20,104 bases of DNA, taken from NCBI GenBank assembly GCA_963652075.1, contig CAVJRQ010000062.1, positions 1 through 20,104 of the forward strand. The letters run 5' to 3'. The stretch comes from Phocaeicola_A sp963652075. Lineage in GTDB: Bacteria > Bacteroidota > Bacteroidia > Bacteroidales > Bacteroidaceae. How positions within the stretch are numbered: the stretch's first letter is position 1; every line of letters begins with the position of its first letter. The translations under genes were made by a program, and so were the position numbers. Below the pieces are notes generated by a model. That model was not told the DNA's origin. It made no database searches and saw nothing but the letters and a program-made list of their open reading frames with translations. Below are positions 7,679 to 15,696 of the stretch, piece by piece.

Positions 7679-8758
7679 ATGGCAGAAGAAGTTGTTTTAA
7701 TGAAAGGGAACGAAGCGATAGCCCGCGCCGCCATCCGCTACGGTGTCGACGGTTACTTCGGATATCCCATTACTCCGCAGTCGGAGGTATTGGAGACACT
7801 CGCCGAAGAGAAGCCCTGGGAGACCACGGGCATGGTAGTGCTCCAAGCAGAAAGCGAACTCGCCGCTATTAATATGGTATACGGAGGCGCGGCCACGGGC
7901 AAGATGGTCATGACCTCCTCGTCAAGCCCCGGTGTGAGTCTGAAACAGGAGGGCATCTCCTACATCGCCGGTGCCGAGCTGCCCGCACTCATCGTCAACG
8001 TACAGCGCGGCGGTCCGGGATTGGGCACCATCCAACCCAGTCAGTCGGATTACTTCCAGAGCACCAAGGGCGGTGGCCATGGCGACTACCGGCTCATCGT
8101 GCTCGCCCCCTCGTCCGTACAGGAGATGGCGGACTTCGTAGGCCTGGCCTTCGAACTGGCGTTCAAGTACCGCAACCCCGCCTTGATTCTCGCTGACGGT
8201 GTCATCGGCCAGATGATGGAGAAGGTGACGCTGCCTCCTTTCCGTCCTCGCCGCACGGAGGAAGAGGTTATCGCACAATGCCCATGGGCTGCCACAGGCA
8301 AACGCGGTGGACGCAAGCCGAACATCATCACCTCGCTGGAGCTCGACCCCAACATCATGGAACAGCGCAACATCCACTTGCAAGAGAAATACCGTACCAT
8401 CGAACAGAATGAGGTACGCTACGAAGAGATACAGTGCGAAGATGCCGAATACCTCATCGTGGCCTTCGGCTCATGCGCGCGCATCGGCATGAAAGCGATT
8501 GAGATTGCCCGTGAACAAGGTCTCAAGGTGGGCCTCTTCCGCCCCATCACCCTCTGGCCCTTCCCCACGCAGCAAATCGAACGCCTCTCGCGTCAAATGA
8601 AAGGCATCCTCACCTTGGAGCTCAATGCCGGACAGATGATTGAAGACGTGCGCCTGGCTGTGAAGAAGGATATACCCATCAACCACGCCGGTCGCTTGGG
8701 CGGCATTGTGCCCGACCCGGACGAGGTAGTAGGTTGGCTCAATGAGTTGAAACGCTAA
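7679..8758 (+). CDS. vorB: 2-oxoacid:ferredoxin oxidoreductase, alpha subunit (VorB/KorA-like)
   Basis: The 359-residue subunit opens with V-L-M-K-G-N-E-A-I-A-R-A-A and then Y-F-G-Y-P-I-T-P-Q-S-E, the hallmark of the pyrimidine-binding domain (domain I) of pyruvate/2-oxoacid:ferredoxin oxidoreductases. The glutamate in V-L-Q-A-E-S-E-L-A-A (about 60) fits the residue that activates TPP, and G-G-P-G-L-G-T lies near 120. The second half (about 245-355) is the transketolase C-terminal-like domain II. With beta, gamma and delta it forms an oxygen-sensitive cytoplasmic enzyme: 2-oxoacid + CoA + oxidised ferredoxin to acyl-CoA + CO2 + reduced ferredoxin, or the reverse. Close relatives in Bacteroides are usually labelled VorB (3-methyl-2-oxobutanoate), but 2-oxoglutarate is an equally possible substrate. 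The symbol is by family resemblance. Confidence 0.9.
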   Translation: MAEEVVLMKGNEAIARAAIRYGVDGYFGYPITPQSEVLETLAEEKPWETTGMVVLQAESELAAINMVYGGAATGKMVMTSSSSPGVSLKQEGISYIAGAELPALIVNVQRGGPGLGTIQPSQSDYFQSTKGGGHGDYRLIVLAPSSVQEMADFVGLAFELAFKYRNPALILADGVIGQMMEKVTLPPFRPRRTEEEVIAQCPWAATGKRGGRKPNIITSLELDPNIMEQRNIHLQEKYRTIEQNEVRYEEIQCEDAEYLIVAFGSCARIGMKAIEIAREQGLKVGLFRPITLWPFPTQQIERLSRQMKGILTLELNAGQMIEDVRLAVKKDIPINHAGRLGGIVPDPDEVVGWLNELKR

Positions 8759-8775
8759 AAGCCCACGCTATAGAG

Positions 8776-8943
8776 ATGGACAGATATACAATCAGAACCG
8801 TATTGAACACGCTCTTCCTCGTAGGGGCCGTGGTTTCGATTATCCTTTACTTCGCCGTGGAGGACAGGCACGCGTTCTTCTACGCCTGCTCCGCAGCCCT
8901 CACGCTGAAGTTCATCGAAATCGTCCTGCGCATCATGCGTTGA
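8776..8943 (+). CDS. Small two-helix membrane protein within the oxidoreductase operon
   Basis: ATG 8776 to TGA 8943 encodes 55 residues on the same strand, 17 bp after the alpha subunit and 25 bp before the beta subunit. Translation gives a short basic N-terminus (M-D-R-Y-T-I-R), a hydrophobic helix of about 20 residues (V-L-N-T-L-F-L-V-G-A-V-V-S-I-I-L-Y-F-A-V), an acidic/basic turn E-D-R-H, and a second helix beginning F-F-Y-A-C-S-A-A-L and ending L-K-F-I-E-I-V-L-R-I-M-R. That suggests a hairpin of two membrane helices with charged ends. I recognise no family. The snug spacing and absence of stops argue for a real gene. It could tether the otherwise soluble enzyme to the membrane, but this is speculation. 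Confidence 0.72.
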   Translation: MDRYTIRTVLNTLFLVGAVVSIILYFAVEDRHAFFYACSAALTLKFIEIVLRIMR

Positions 8944-8968
8944 ATCAATACACTAAAAAATACCGATT

Positions 8969-9733
8969 ATGACAAAAGAAGATATCATAAAGCCAGAGAA
9001 CTTGGTCTACGCAAAACCCAAGTTACTCAACGACAATCCCATGCACTATTGTCCGGGATGTAGTCACGGCGTAGTCCACAAACTGGTGGCCGAAGTGATT
9101 GAGGAGATGGGCATGGAAGAGAAAGCCATCGGCATCTCGCCCGTAGGGTGTGCCGTGTTCATGTACAACTATGTCGACATCGACTGGGAAGAGGCGGCTC
9201 ACGGACGTGCGCCTGCCGTAGCCACTGCCATCAAGCGTCTGTGGCCAGGTCGTCTGGTATTTACTTATCAGGGCGATGGCGACCTTGCCTGCATCGGTAC
9301 GGCGGAGACCATCCATGCGCTCAACCGCGGTGAGAACATCACCATCATCTTCATCAACAACGCCATCTATGGCATGACGGGCGGACAAATGGCGCCTACC
9401 ACTCTGGTGGGCATGAAGACCTCCACCTGTCCCTACGGCCGCGATGTCCACATCCACGGCTATCCGCTCCACATCACCGAGATAGCCGCCACGCTGGAGG
9501 GCACGTGCTACGTCACCCGCCAGTCTGTACAGACAGTGGCAGCCATCCGCAAGGCAAAGAAAGCCATCCGCAAGGCGTTCGAGAATTCCATGAACGGCAA
9601 AGGCTCCAACCTGGTGGAGATTGTCTCCACCTGCAACTCGGGCTGGAAGATGTCGCCCGTGGCTGCCAACAAGTGGATGGAAGAGAATATGTTCCCCTAT
9701 TATCCGTTAGGAGATTTAAAAGATAAGGAGTAG
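8969..9733 (+). CDS. 2-oxoacid:ferredoxin oxidoreductase, beta (TPP-binding) subunit
   Basis: The 254-residue subunit has H-Y-C-P-G-C-S-H-G (about 26-34), the start of the family's TPP-binding beta subunit. It then shows the diphosphate-binding motif G-D-G-D (about 102-105), followed about 25 residues on by I-N-N-A-I-Y-G-M-T-G-G-Q. That is the GDG-X(n)-N motif that coordinates Mg-TPP, followed by the family's G-M-T-G-G-Q. Length suits four- or three-subunit enzymes of the Kor/Vor type rather than the single-chain pyruvate enzyme. It pairs with the alpha subunit to complete the active site. The gamma gene starts 7 bp after its stop. The 17-bp and 25-bp gaps around the small membrane gene are the only break in an otherwise compact operon. 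Substrate remains undetermined. Confidence 0.93.
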   Translation: MTKEDIIKPENLVYAKPKLLNDNPMHYCPGCSHGVVHKLVAEVIEEMGMEEKAIGISPVGCAVFMYNYVDIDWEEAAHGRAPAVATAIKRLWPGRLVFTYQGDGDLACIGTAETIHALNRGENITIIFINNAIYGMTGGQMAPTTLVGMKTSTCPYGRDVHIHGYPLHITEIAATLEGTCYVTRQSVQTVAAIRKAKKAIRKAFENSMNGKGSNLVEIVSTCNSGWKMSPVAANKWMEENMFPYYPLGDLKDKE

Positions 9734-9740
9734 AATCGTT

Positions 9741-10286
9741 ATGAAAGAAGAGATAATCATCGCCGGATTCGGCGGACAGGGCGTACTGTCAATGGGTAAA
9801 ATCCTGGCCTACTCGGGTCTGATGGAGGGCAAAGAGGTCACATGGATGCCGGCTTACGGCCCCGAACAGCGAGGCGGAACGGCCAACGTCACCGTCATCA
9901 TCAGCGACGAGCGCATCTCGTCGCCCATCCTGAGCCGCTACGACACGGCCATCATCCTCAACCAACCTTCCATGGCGAAGTTCGAGAACAAGATTAAGCC
10001 GGGCGGCACCCTCATCTATGACGGCTACGGCATCATGGAGCCTCCCACACGTACGGACATCAACATCTATCGCATCGACGCCATGGATGCCGCCGCAGAG
10101 ATGAACAATACCAAAGCGTTCAACATGATTGTGCTGGGCGGACTGCTCAAGCTCCACCCCATCGTCTCCATCGAGAGTGTGCTCAAAGGCTTGCGCAAGA
10201 CACTCCCCGAGCGCCATCACCACCTCATCCCGATGAATGAGGAGGCCATCCGCAAAGGCATGGAGATTATCCGTCCGCATGCGTAA
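9741..10286 (+). CDS. 2-oxoacid:ferredoxin oxidoreductase, gamma subunit
   Basis: The 181-residue protein begins I-I-I-A-G-F-G-G-Q-G-V-L (about 5-16), the glycine-rich opening of the POR gamma domain. It continues with W-M-P-A-Y-G-P-E-Q-R-G-G-T-A-N (about 35-49), highly typical of the family, where it lies near the CoA-binding region. Length is normal for a free gamma subunit. It is the last gene of the operon; a hairpin terminator follows 33 bp after the stop. All four subunit types (delta, alpha, beta, gamma) are therefore present in one unit, so the enzyme is complete. Confidence 0.93.
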   Translation: MKEEIIIAGFGGQGVLSMGKILAYSGLMEGKEVTWMPAYGPEQRGGTANVTVIISDERISSPILSRYDTAIILNQPSMAKFENKIKPGGTLIYDGYGIMEPPTRTDINIYRIDAMDAAAEMNNTKAFNMIVLGGLLKLHPIVSIESVLKGLRKTLPERHHHLIPMNEEAIRKGMEIIRPHA

Positions 10287-10319
10287 CGTACCGACGCTGT
10301 TCGGCTACCACGAATATGG

Positions 10320-10368
10320 AAAAACCGCTACCGTTGTGACCCCATCGTCACCCGCGGTAGCGGTTTTT
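10320..10368 (+). terminator. Rho-independent terminator of the oxidoreductase operon
   Basis: A 14-bp stem pairs 10320-10333 with 10355-10368 (AAAAACCGCTACCG with its exact complement), ending in five Ts. The 21-base loop contains a smaller 5-bp hairpin (10336-10340 with 10347-10351). The A- and T-runs at both ends mean it could work on either strand. Confidence 0.9.
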
Positions 10369-10403
10369 CACATGGAAAGGTGGCTTCGTTCTGATTTTTA
10401 TAC

Positions 10404-10411
10404 TACTTTTG
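10404..10411 (+). promoter_or_regulatory. Probable -7 box of the porin gene promoter
   Basis: TACTTTTG fits TAnnTTTG, lies 38 bp before ATG 10449 and follows a terminator. No convincing TTTG is seen 19-21 bp upstream, so the call rests on one box and on location. Confidence 0.5.
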
Positions 10412-10448
10412 CACGGAGAATCAATCACCTTTTCAGCGCTACTAACAG

Positions 10449-12494
10449 ATGAAACATCGCTTACTTGCCATACTGCTCCTGCTGAGTGCAGCCGCCCCAT
10501 CCCTTTGGGCACAGAATACTACAGATTACGACGGCTCCACCTTCGGGCCGCGGAGGACTACGCAACGCAGTGAGTTCGAGCGAGGCGACTCCACCACCAT
10601 GGATTCCAAGACGGTGCCCATCGGCATCTCCACCTGGAAGGTCGATTGGCTCGGCAACGTCACACCTACCGAGGTGGATACGTTGCGCCATCAGTTCCAA
10701 AACGTGCAGCTCACCGACGGCATGAACGGACATTACAACTACTTGGGCAACATGGGCTCTCCACGCTACTCGCGGCTCTTCTTCGAGCGTCGTCCGGCAT
10801 CGCAGTTCCTCTTCACCGACCCGTTGGACTACTGGATGGTACGTACCGAAGAGTTCAATTTCATCAATACCAAGTCGCCCTTCACCAACCTGTCGTACTA
10901 CTCGGCAGGCAACCAGACGGACGGTGAGGACCGCTTCCGTTCCTATTTCGGTGTCAACGCCAACCGCCGGCTCGGCTTTGGCTTCACCACCGACTACCTC
11001 TACGGACGAGGCATGTACAACAACCAGTCCACCTCGTTCTTCAACGGCACGCTCTTCTCTTCCTACATGGGCGACCACTACAACCTGCACTTCATCTTCA
11101 GCAAGAACCACATGAAGATGGCAGAGAACGGTGGCATCGAGGATGATATCTACATCACCCACCCCGAAGACCTGCCCAACACCTACAACTCCACGGACAT
11201 TCCCACCGTGCTCGACAAGACGTGGATGCGCAACGACAACTACTACGCCTACCTCACCCACCGCTACAACCTCGGTTTCTACCGCGAATCGAAGGACACG
11301 GCACAGGTTGACCAGGAGTTCGTGCCCGTCACCAGCTTTATCCACTCCGTCAAAGTGCAGAATTACAAGCGCAAGTATATCGCCTACGACACGCCGGACA
11401 ACTATTACGACCAGACCTATCTGCCGGGTGACTCCACGTTGGATATCACTCGACAATTCTCCGTGAAGAACACCTTCGCCATCGCCTTGCGCGAGGGGTT
11501 CAACAAGTGGGCGCAGGCAGGCATCACGGCGTTCGTCTCGCATGAGCTCCGCAAGTATGAATTGCCCGACACCCTCGACCTCGCCACGACGAGCTACACC
11601 CACAAATACTCCGAGAACGTGCTCTCCGTGGGCGGCGAACTGTCGCGTACGCAAGGCAACACGCTTCACTACCGCGCAAAGGGCGAGACGGTACTCACCG
11701 GTGAGGATGCCGGACAATTCGAGCTCGACGGACGAATCGACCTCAACTTCCGTCTCTTCAAGGATACCATACAGCTGGCGGCACACGCCTTCACCAAACG
11801 GTTCAACCCGTCGTTCTACCAGCGACACTACCACTCGCAACACCTTTGGTGGGACAACAACCTCAGTAAGGAATTCCGTACCCGCGTCGAGGGTGAGTTC
11901 ACTGCCAAGCGGCTCGGCACCAACCTGCGCATCGGTGTGGAGAACCTCAAGAACTACACCTACTTCGGCAATGCCTCCACACAGGCTTCCGACAACACTT
12001 ACCGCATCAACATGGACGTGCGCCAATGCTCGGACAACATACAGGTGCTCAGCGCGGTGCTTCGCCAGAACTTCAAGTTCGGCATCCTCCACCTCGACAA
12101 TGAGATTGCCTACCAAAAGAGCAGCAACCAGGAAGTGCTTCCCTTGCCGGAGCTCTCGCTCTACCACAATCTCTACCTCGATTTTGCCATCGCCAAGAAG
12201 GTACTCAAGATAGAGCTCGGCGCGGACGTGCGCTACTTCACCAAATACTACGCTGAGGACTATGCTCCAGCCTTGGGACAGTTCTACGCGCAGAACAGCT
12301 CCAACCGCATCGAGATTGGCAACTACCCCATCGTCAACCTCTATGCCAACCTCCACCTGAAACATACGCGCATCTACGTCATGATGTACCATGTGAACGA
12401 AGGGATGGGCACACCCAATTACTTCCTCGTGCCTCACTACCCCATCAACCCCATGGCATTCAAGTGGGGCATCTCGTGGAATTTCTTCAACTAA
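10449..12494 (+). CDS. Putative porin, outer-membrane beta-barrel protein
   Basis: The 681-residue product has a signal peptide (M-K-H-R, leucine-rich core, S-L-W-A-Q; cleavage probably after residue 21). The mature protein is rich in Tyr, Asn, Thr and Phe, with many alternating amphipathic strands from about residue 150 to the end, and its last residue is a C-terminal Asn after W-N-F-F. Motifs such as N-Y-L-G-N-M-G-S-P and F-N-F-I-N-T-K-S-P-F-T-N-L-S-Y near the N-terminus match the Bacteroidota 'putative porin' family. It should sit in the outer membrane; what it passes is unknown. The next gene follows after 6 bp and is probably co-transcribed. A 658-codon open frame lies antisense to it but is an artefact of codon use. 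Confidence 0.83.
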   Translation: MKHRLLAILLLLSAAAPSLWAQNTTDYDGSTFGPRRTTQRSEFERGDSTTMDSKTVPIGISTWKVDWLGNVTPTEVDTLRHQFQNVQLTDGMNGHYNYLGNMGSPRYSRLFFERRPASQFLFTDPLDYWMVRTEEFNFINTKSPFTNLSYYSAGNQTDGEDRFRSYFGVNANRRLGFGFTTDYLYGRGMYNNQSTSFFNGTLFSSYMGDHYNLHFIFSKNHMKMAENGGIEDDIYITHPEDLPNTYNSTDIPTVLDKTWMRNDNYYAYLTHRYNLGFYRESKDTAQVDQEFVPVTSFIHSVKVQNYKRKYIAYDTPDNYYDQTYLPGDSTLDITRQFSVKNTFAIALREGFNKWAQAGITAFVSHELRKYELPDTLDLATTSYTHKYSENVLSVGGELSRTQGNTLHYRAKGETVLTGEDAGQFELDGRIDLNFRLFKDTIQLAAHAFTKRFNPSFYQRHYHSQHLWWDNNLSKEFRTRVEGEFTAKRLGTNLRIGVENLKNYTYFGNASTQASDNTYRINMDVRQCSDNIQVLSAVLRQNFKFGILHLDNEIAYQKSSNQEVLPLPELSLYHNLYLDFAIAKKVLKIELGADVRYFTKYYAEDYAPALGQFYAQNSSNRIEIGNYPIVNLYANLHLKHTRIYVMMYHVNEGMGTPNYFLVPHYPINPMAFKWGISWNFFN

Positions 12495-12500
12495 CCGCCT

Positions 12501-13322
12501 ATGCGCCGCCGCTATCTGAAATATCTCCTCTTGGGTGTCGTCTCCGTCACGGTCGCCTCACTCCTCTTTCCGCGCCGCACCCGTCCGCAAGGCACGCCCC
12601 GCGGCTATGAAGAGATTATCACCTCGGACACGCTACGCATCACCACGGAATACAATGCCGTCAGCTTCCATGTCAGCGGAGACTCCCTCCAGGGATTCCA
12701 CTACGAACTGGCGCGCGCCTTTGCCCGTGACAAGGGGCTACAGCTCAAGGTGCTGCCGGAGATGTCCCTCGGCCGTCAGATTGAAGGCATTCAACAGGGT
12801 GAGTACGACGTGATAGCCAACGGCCTGCTCGTCACCGTCGAGTCCAAGGACTCACTGCTTCTCTTCACCATGCCCATCCTTAAAAACAGGCAAGTCCTCG
12901 TGCAGCGCAAGCCTCAAACTGAAGACTCCCTGCGTTATGTCCACAACCAGCTCGAACTTGCCGGCAAGACCGTCTACATATCGTCCCACTCCTCCATCGC
13001 CCATCGCATCCACAATCTCAGCCACGAGATTGGCGACACCATCCTCATCCGTGAGGACGACACGTATGGCGAGGAACAGCTTCTCTTCAGGGTAGCTCAC
13101 GGTGACATCGACTATGCGGTCTGTGAGGAACATATCGCCCGTCGCCTCCTCCCGGACTTCCCCCAGCTGGACATCTCTACGCAAATCAGTTTCAACCAGT
13201 TCTACGCCTGGGGGGTCAGTCCGCAGAACACCGCCTTGCGCGACACACTCAACGCATGGCTCACCCACTACATGCAACAACCCGCCTACCAACATCTGCT
13301 CAGCAAGTACCAGTTGCGCTGA
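12501..13322 (+). CDS. Membrane-anchored solute-binding (SBP_bac_3-like) domain protein
   Basis: The 273-residue product starts with M-R-R-R and a hydrophobic segment (about 8-23) without a lipobox Cys, which fits a non-cleaved anchor or signal. From about 40 on it resembles family 3 solute-binding proteins: L-R-I-T-T-E-Y-N, G-F-H-Y-E-L-A-R-A-F-A, then G-E-Y-D-V-I-A-N-G-L and later D-I-D-Y-A-V-C-E-E. This is the bilobed periplasmic fold that binds amino acids, and the N-terminal half of MltF. The protein stops where an MltF would continue into its lytic transglycosylase domain, and no transport permease or ATPase lies nearby. It may therefore be a sensor or binding protein. It begins 6 bp after the porin gene, suggesting shared expression. 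The ligand is unknown. Confidence 0.8.
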   Translation: MRRRYLKYLLLGVVSVTVASLLFPRRTRPQGTPRGYEEIITSDTLRITTEYNAVSFHVSGDSLQGFHYELARAFARDKGLQLKVLPEMSLGRQIEGIQQGEYDVIANGLLVTVESKDSLLLFTMPILKNRQVLVQRKPQTEDSLRYVHNQLELAGKTVYISSHSSIAHRIHNLSHEIGDTILIREDDTYGEEQLLFRVAHGDIDYAVCEEHIARRLLPDFPQLDISTQISFNQFYAWGVSPQNTALRDTLNAWLTHYMQQPAYQHLLSKYQLR

Positions 13323-13353
13323 CCCGCTTTTCCTGCTCTTGCAGCCCCCTCAT

Positions 13354-13379
13354 GCTATAGGGAACGCTCACGCTATAGC
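13354..13379. repeat. Short inverted repeat around GCTATAG
   Basis: GCTATAG at 13354-13360 can pair with CTATAGC at 13373-13379 across a 12-base loop. CGCTATAGCG at 13371-13380 is also self-complementary. The same CACGCTATAG string occurs at 8764-8773. No T-run follows closely, so this is not a standard terminator. Meaning unknown. Confidence 0.45.
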
Positions 13380-13442
13380 GGAAAGATAGGGGCAAACTCG
13401 ACTTTTTCTTGCGGCACTGGCCTATAAATCGTGATTTATACC

Positions 13443-13450
13443 TACATTTG
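13443..13450 (+). promoter_or_regulatory. Probable -7 box upstream of the Gfo/Idh/MocA gene
   Basis: TACATTTG matches TAnnTTTG and sits 31 bp before ATG 13482 in a non-coding gap. No clear -33 element is visible at 19-21 bp. Confidence 0.5.
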
Positions 13451-13481
13451 CATCTGTATAACACGAAGAAAGGATAAAGAG

Positions 13482-14478
13482 ATGGTTATCAAATGGGGAT
13501 TCATTGGCTGCGGCGACGTCACCGAACGCAAGAGCGGCCCGGCATTCAATATGGTTGAAGGTTCAAAAGTGGTGGCTGTCATGAGCCGCGACATCAACAA
13601 GGCACGTTCCTACGCCGAGCNNNNNNNNNNACGCCGAGCGTCACCACATACCCAAATGTTACGACGATGCCCAGGAGTTGGTAGACGACCCTGAGGTAAA
13701 CGCCATCTACATCGCCACGCCACCCTCCTCTCACGCCACCTTCGCCATCATGGCGATGAAGGCAGGCAAGCCCGTTTACATCGAGAAACCCATGGCGGCA
13801 AGCTACGAGGACTGCACGCGCATCAACCGCATCAGTCAGGAGACAGGCGTTCCCTGCTTCGTGGCGTACTACCGTCGCTACCTCCCCTACTTCCTCAAGG
13901 TGAAGGAGCTTGTCAGCACCGGACAGATAGGCAACATCATCAACGTACAGATACGCTTCGCCCAACCGGCCGGCGAGATGGACTACAACCGCAACAACCT
14001 GCCGTGGCGACTCCAGCCCGACATTGCCGGAGGCGGATACTTCTATGACCTGGCTCCTCACCAGCTCGACATCCTGCAGGACATGTTCGGCTGCATCCTC
14101 GAGGCCGAAGGCTATTGTTGCAACCGTGCCGGTCTCTATGAGGTGGAGGACTCCGTCAGTGCCTGTTTCAAGTTCGAGAACGGACTCCCCGGTTCCGGTT
14201 CGTGGTGCTTCGTGGCGCATGAGTCCGCCCAGGAAGACCGCATCGAGATTATCGGCGACAAGGGTATGATTTGCTTCTCCGTCTTCACGTTCGACCCCAT
14301 CGCCCTCCACACGGAGCGAGGCCGCGAGGAGATTCCCGTGGAGAACCCTACCTACGTGCAGCTCCCCCTCATCCGTGCCGTGGTGGAACATCTCCAAGGC
14401 AAGACCATCTGCTCATGCAACGGTCTCAGTGCTACCCCCACCAACTGGGTCATCGACAAGATTCTCGGAAAGTTCTGA
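13482..14478 (+). CDS. Gfo/Idh/MocA family oxidoreductase, intact gene split by an assembly gap
   Basis: The N-terminal part reads I-K-W-G-F-I-G-C-G-D-V-T-E, an NAD(P)-binding Rossmann loop. The C-terminal part carries A-I-Y-I-A-T-P-P-S-S-H, Y-I-E-K-P-M-A (catalytic Lys of the E-K-P motif) and the beta-sheet domain with G-G-G-Y-F-Y-D-L-A-P-H-Q. The family oxidises or reduces sugar-like substrates; the substrate is unknown here. Ten Ns at 13621-13630 split the frame, and the 9 bases before them (13612-13620) repeat after them (13631-13639). Removing the Ns and one copy (19 bases) restores one frame through Y-A-E-R-H-H-I-P-K-C, giving 325 residues, normal for the family. So this is not a pseudogene. 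ATG 13482 lies 31 bp after a TAnnTTTG box. Confidence 0.87.
13621..13630. other. Assembly gap (ten Ns) with duplicated 9-base flank
   Basis: Ten ambiguous bases are flanked on both sides by ACGCCGAGC (13612-13620 and 13631-13639). This is what a scaffolder leaves when it joins overlapping contig ends with a placeholder. Collapsing the overlap restores an open frame, so the gap carries little or no missing sequence. Confidence 0.93.
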
Positions 14479-14503
14479 CACCCCCACACGCCCGCTCTCT
14501 TCC

Positions 14504-15622
14504 ATGAATCGCCTCGTCGCCTTGCTGTTCCTTGCCCTCACGCTACTGTCCGCACCGCCCCTCTGTGCCCAGACCGAGCCTGCCGACACCATTGCGCCGC
14601 ACAAGAGCCAACGCATAGACCGGCGCTTCGAGAGGTTCGTCAAGAAATTCATCGACTTCAACAACTACGACACCGCCTACATCTCGCCCAACCGCTACAA
14701 CTATGCCGTCATGCTCTGCAACAACTCCATCTTCGAGAGTTACCACATCGGCACCACCGAGCCCCGGCGGCAACAGTTCAGGTTCGCCCCCAATCCAAGC
14801 TACAAGATTGGTGCCTACTTCGGTTGGCGCTGGATATTCGTCGGCTGGTCCATCGATGCCCGTCAGCTCTTCGGCGGCGGCAAGGAGAACAACAAGAAGA
14901 CCGAGTTCACCCTCAACCTCTACAGTTCCAAACTCGGTGTCGACTTCTACTATTGGAAGATAGGCAACGACTTCAAGATTAAGGAACTGCAGGGCTTCAC
15001 CGACGGCAACTCCTCCGAAGTGCTGAACAAGCAGGATGTCTCCATCAACTTCGACGGTTTGCGAGCCTCCGTCAAAGGCTTCAACCTCTACTATATCTTC
15101 AACAACCGTCATTTCTCCTACCCTGCCGCCTTCTCACAGAGCACAAACCAGCGCAAAAGCGCCGGTTCCTTTCTCAGCGGCTTCTCCTACTCCCAGCACC
15201 GCATGACTTTCGACTACGCCAAGCTCCCCGAGTGGATTCTCACCCAGACGGTCACGCCCTTGCGCGTGGACAAGCTCCAGTATGCCGACCTCAGTCTCCA
15301 CTTCGGCTACGCCTATAACTGGGTCTTTGCCCGCAACTGCCTCGCGTGTCTCTCCTTAGCCCCTGCCGTAGCCTACAAGCGTTCACGCATCCACTCTTCA
15401 TACGAAGCGGGCGACGAGAGCCATCACGGGCTCAACTTCGACTTCATTACCCGTGCGGCTCTGGTCTACAACAACGCCAAGTACTTCGCCGGGCTCTCGT
15501 GGGTCAACCACACCTATGACTACCGTCGTCAAAGCCTTCAGATCAGCAACTCCTTAGGCACTCTCCAGTTCTATATGGGATTCAACTTCGGCCTCAAGCG
15601 CGAATACCGTAAGGGAAAGTAA
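14504..15622 (+). CDS. DUF4421 family predicted outer-membrane protein
   Basis: The 372-residue product has a signal peptide (M-N-R, leucine-rich core, L-C-A-Q; cleavage after about residue 21). Beyond it come F-V-K-K-F-I-D-F-N-N-Y-D-T-A-Y-I-S-P-N-R-Y-N-Y, then a series of aromatic beta strands such as G-A-Y-F-G-W-R-W-I-F-V-G-W and F-Y-M-G-F-N-F-G near the end. This matches DUF4421, a Bacteroidota-specific family of probable outer-membrane barrels with no known role. Starting at ATG 14504 opens the signal peptide; an in-frame upstream ATG at 14375 overlaps the preceding gene by about 100 bp. It lies 25 bp after the oxidoreductase stop, probably in the same transcript. Confidence 0.82.
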   Translation: MNRLVALLFLALTLLSAPPLCAQTEPADTIAPHKSQRIDRRFERFVKKFIDFNNYDTAYISPNRYNYAVMLCNNSIFESYHIGTTEPRRQQFRFAPNPSYKIGAYFGWRWIFVGWSIDARQLFGGGKENNKKTEFTLNLYSSKLGVDFYYWKIGNDFKIKELQGFTDGNSSEVLNKQDVSINFDGLRASVKGFNLYYIFNNRHFSYPAAFSQSTNQRKSAGSFLSGFSYSQHRMTFDYAKLPEWILTQTVTPLRVDKLQYADLSLHFGYAYNWVFARNCLACLSLAPAVAYKRSRIHSSYEAGDESHHGLNFDFITRAALVYNNAKYFAGLSWVNHTYDYRRQSLQISNSLGTLQFYMGFNFGLKREYRKGK

Positions 15623-15664
15623 AAAAGAGCGCAAGAGAAAGCATGTTCGTTTCAAGTTTTCCCG

Positions 15665-15672
15665 TAACTTTG
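15665..15672 (+). promoter_or_regulatory. Probable -7 box of the cytidine deaminase promoter
   Basis: TAACTTTG matches TAnnTTTG and lies 24 bp before ATG 15697. Upstream there is only a weak TTCG at 15646-15649, closer than the usual 19-21 bp. Confidence 0.55.
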
Positions 15673-15696
15673 TTTGCGAATCAAACGACTAAGAGC

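Noticed and set aside
10461..12437. 658-codon open frame antisense to the porin gene
   Set aside because: It covers almost the same span as a gene with a clear signal peptide and family match, and its own translation is Val/Glu/Gly-rich with no domain. Codon bias of the real gene explains the lack of stops.
13482..14478. Frameshifted pseudogene
   Set aside because: The break coincides exactly with the ten Ns and a 9-base duplicated flank; collapsing it restores a full-length family member.
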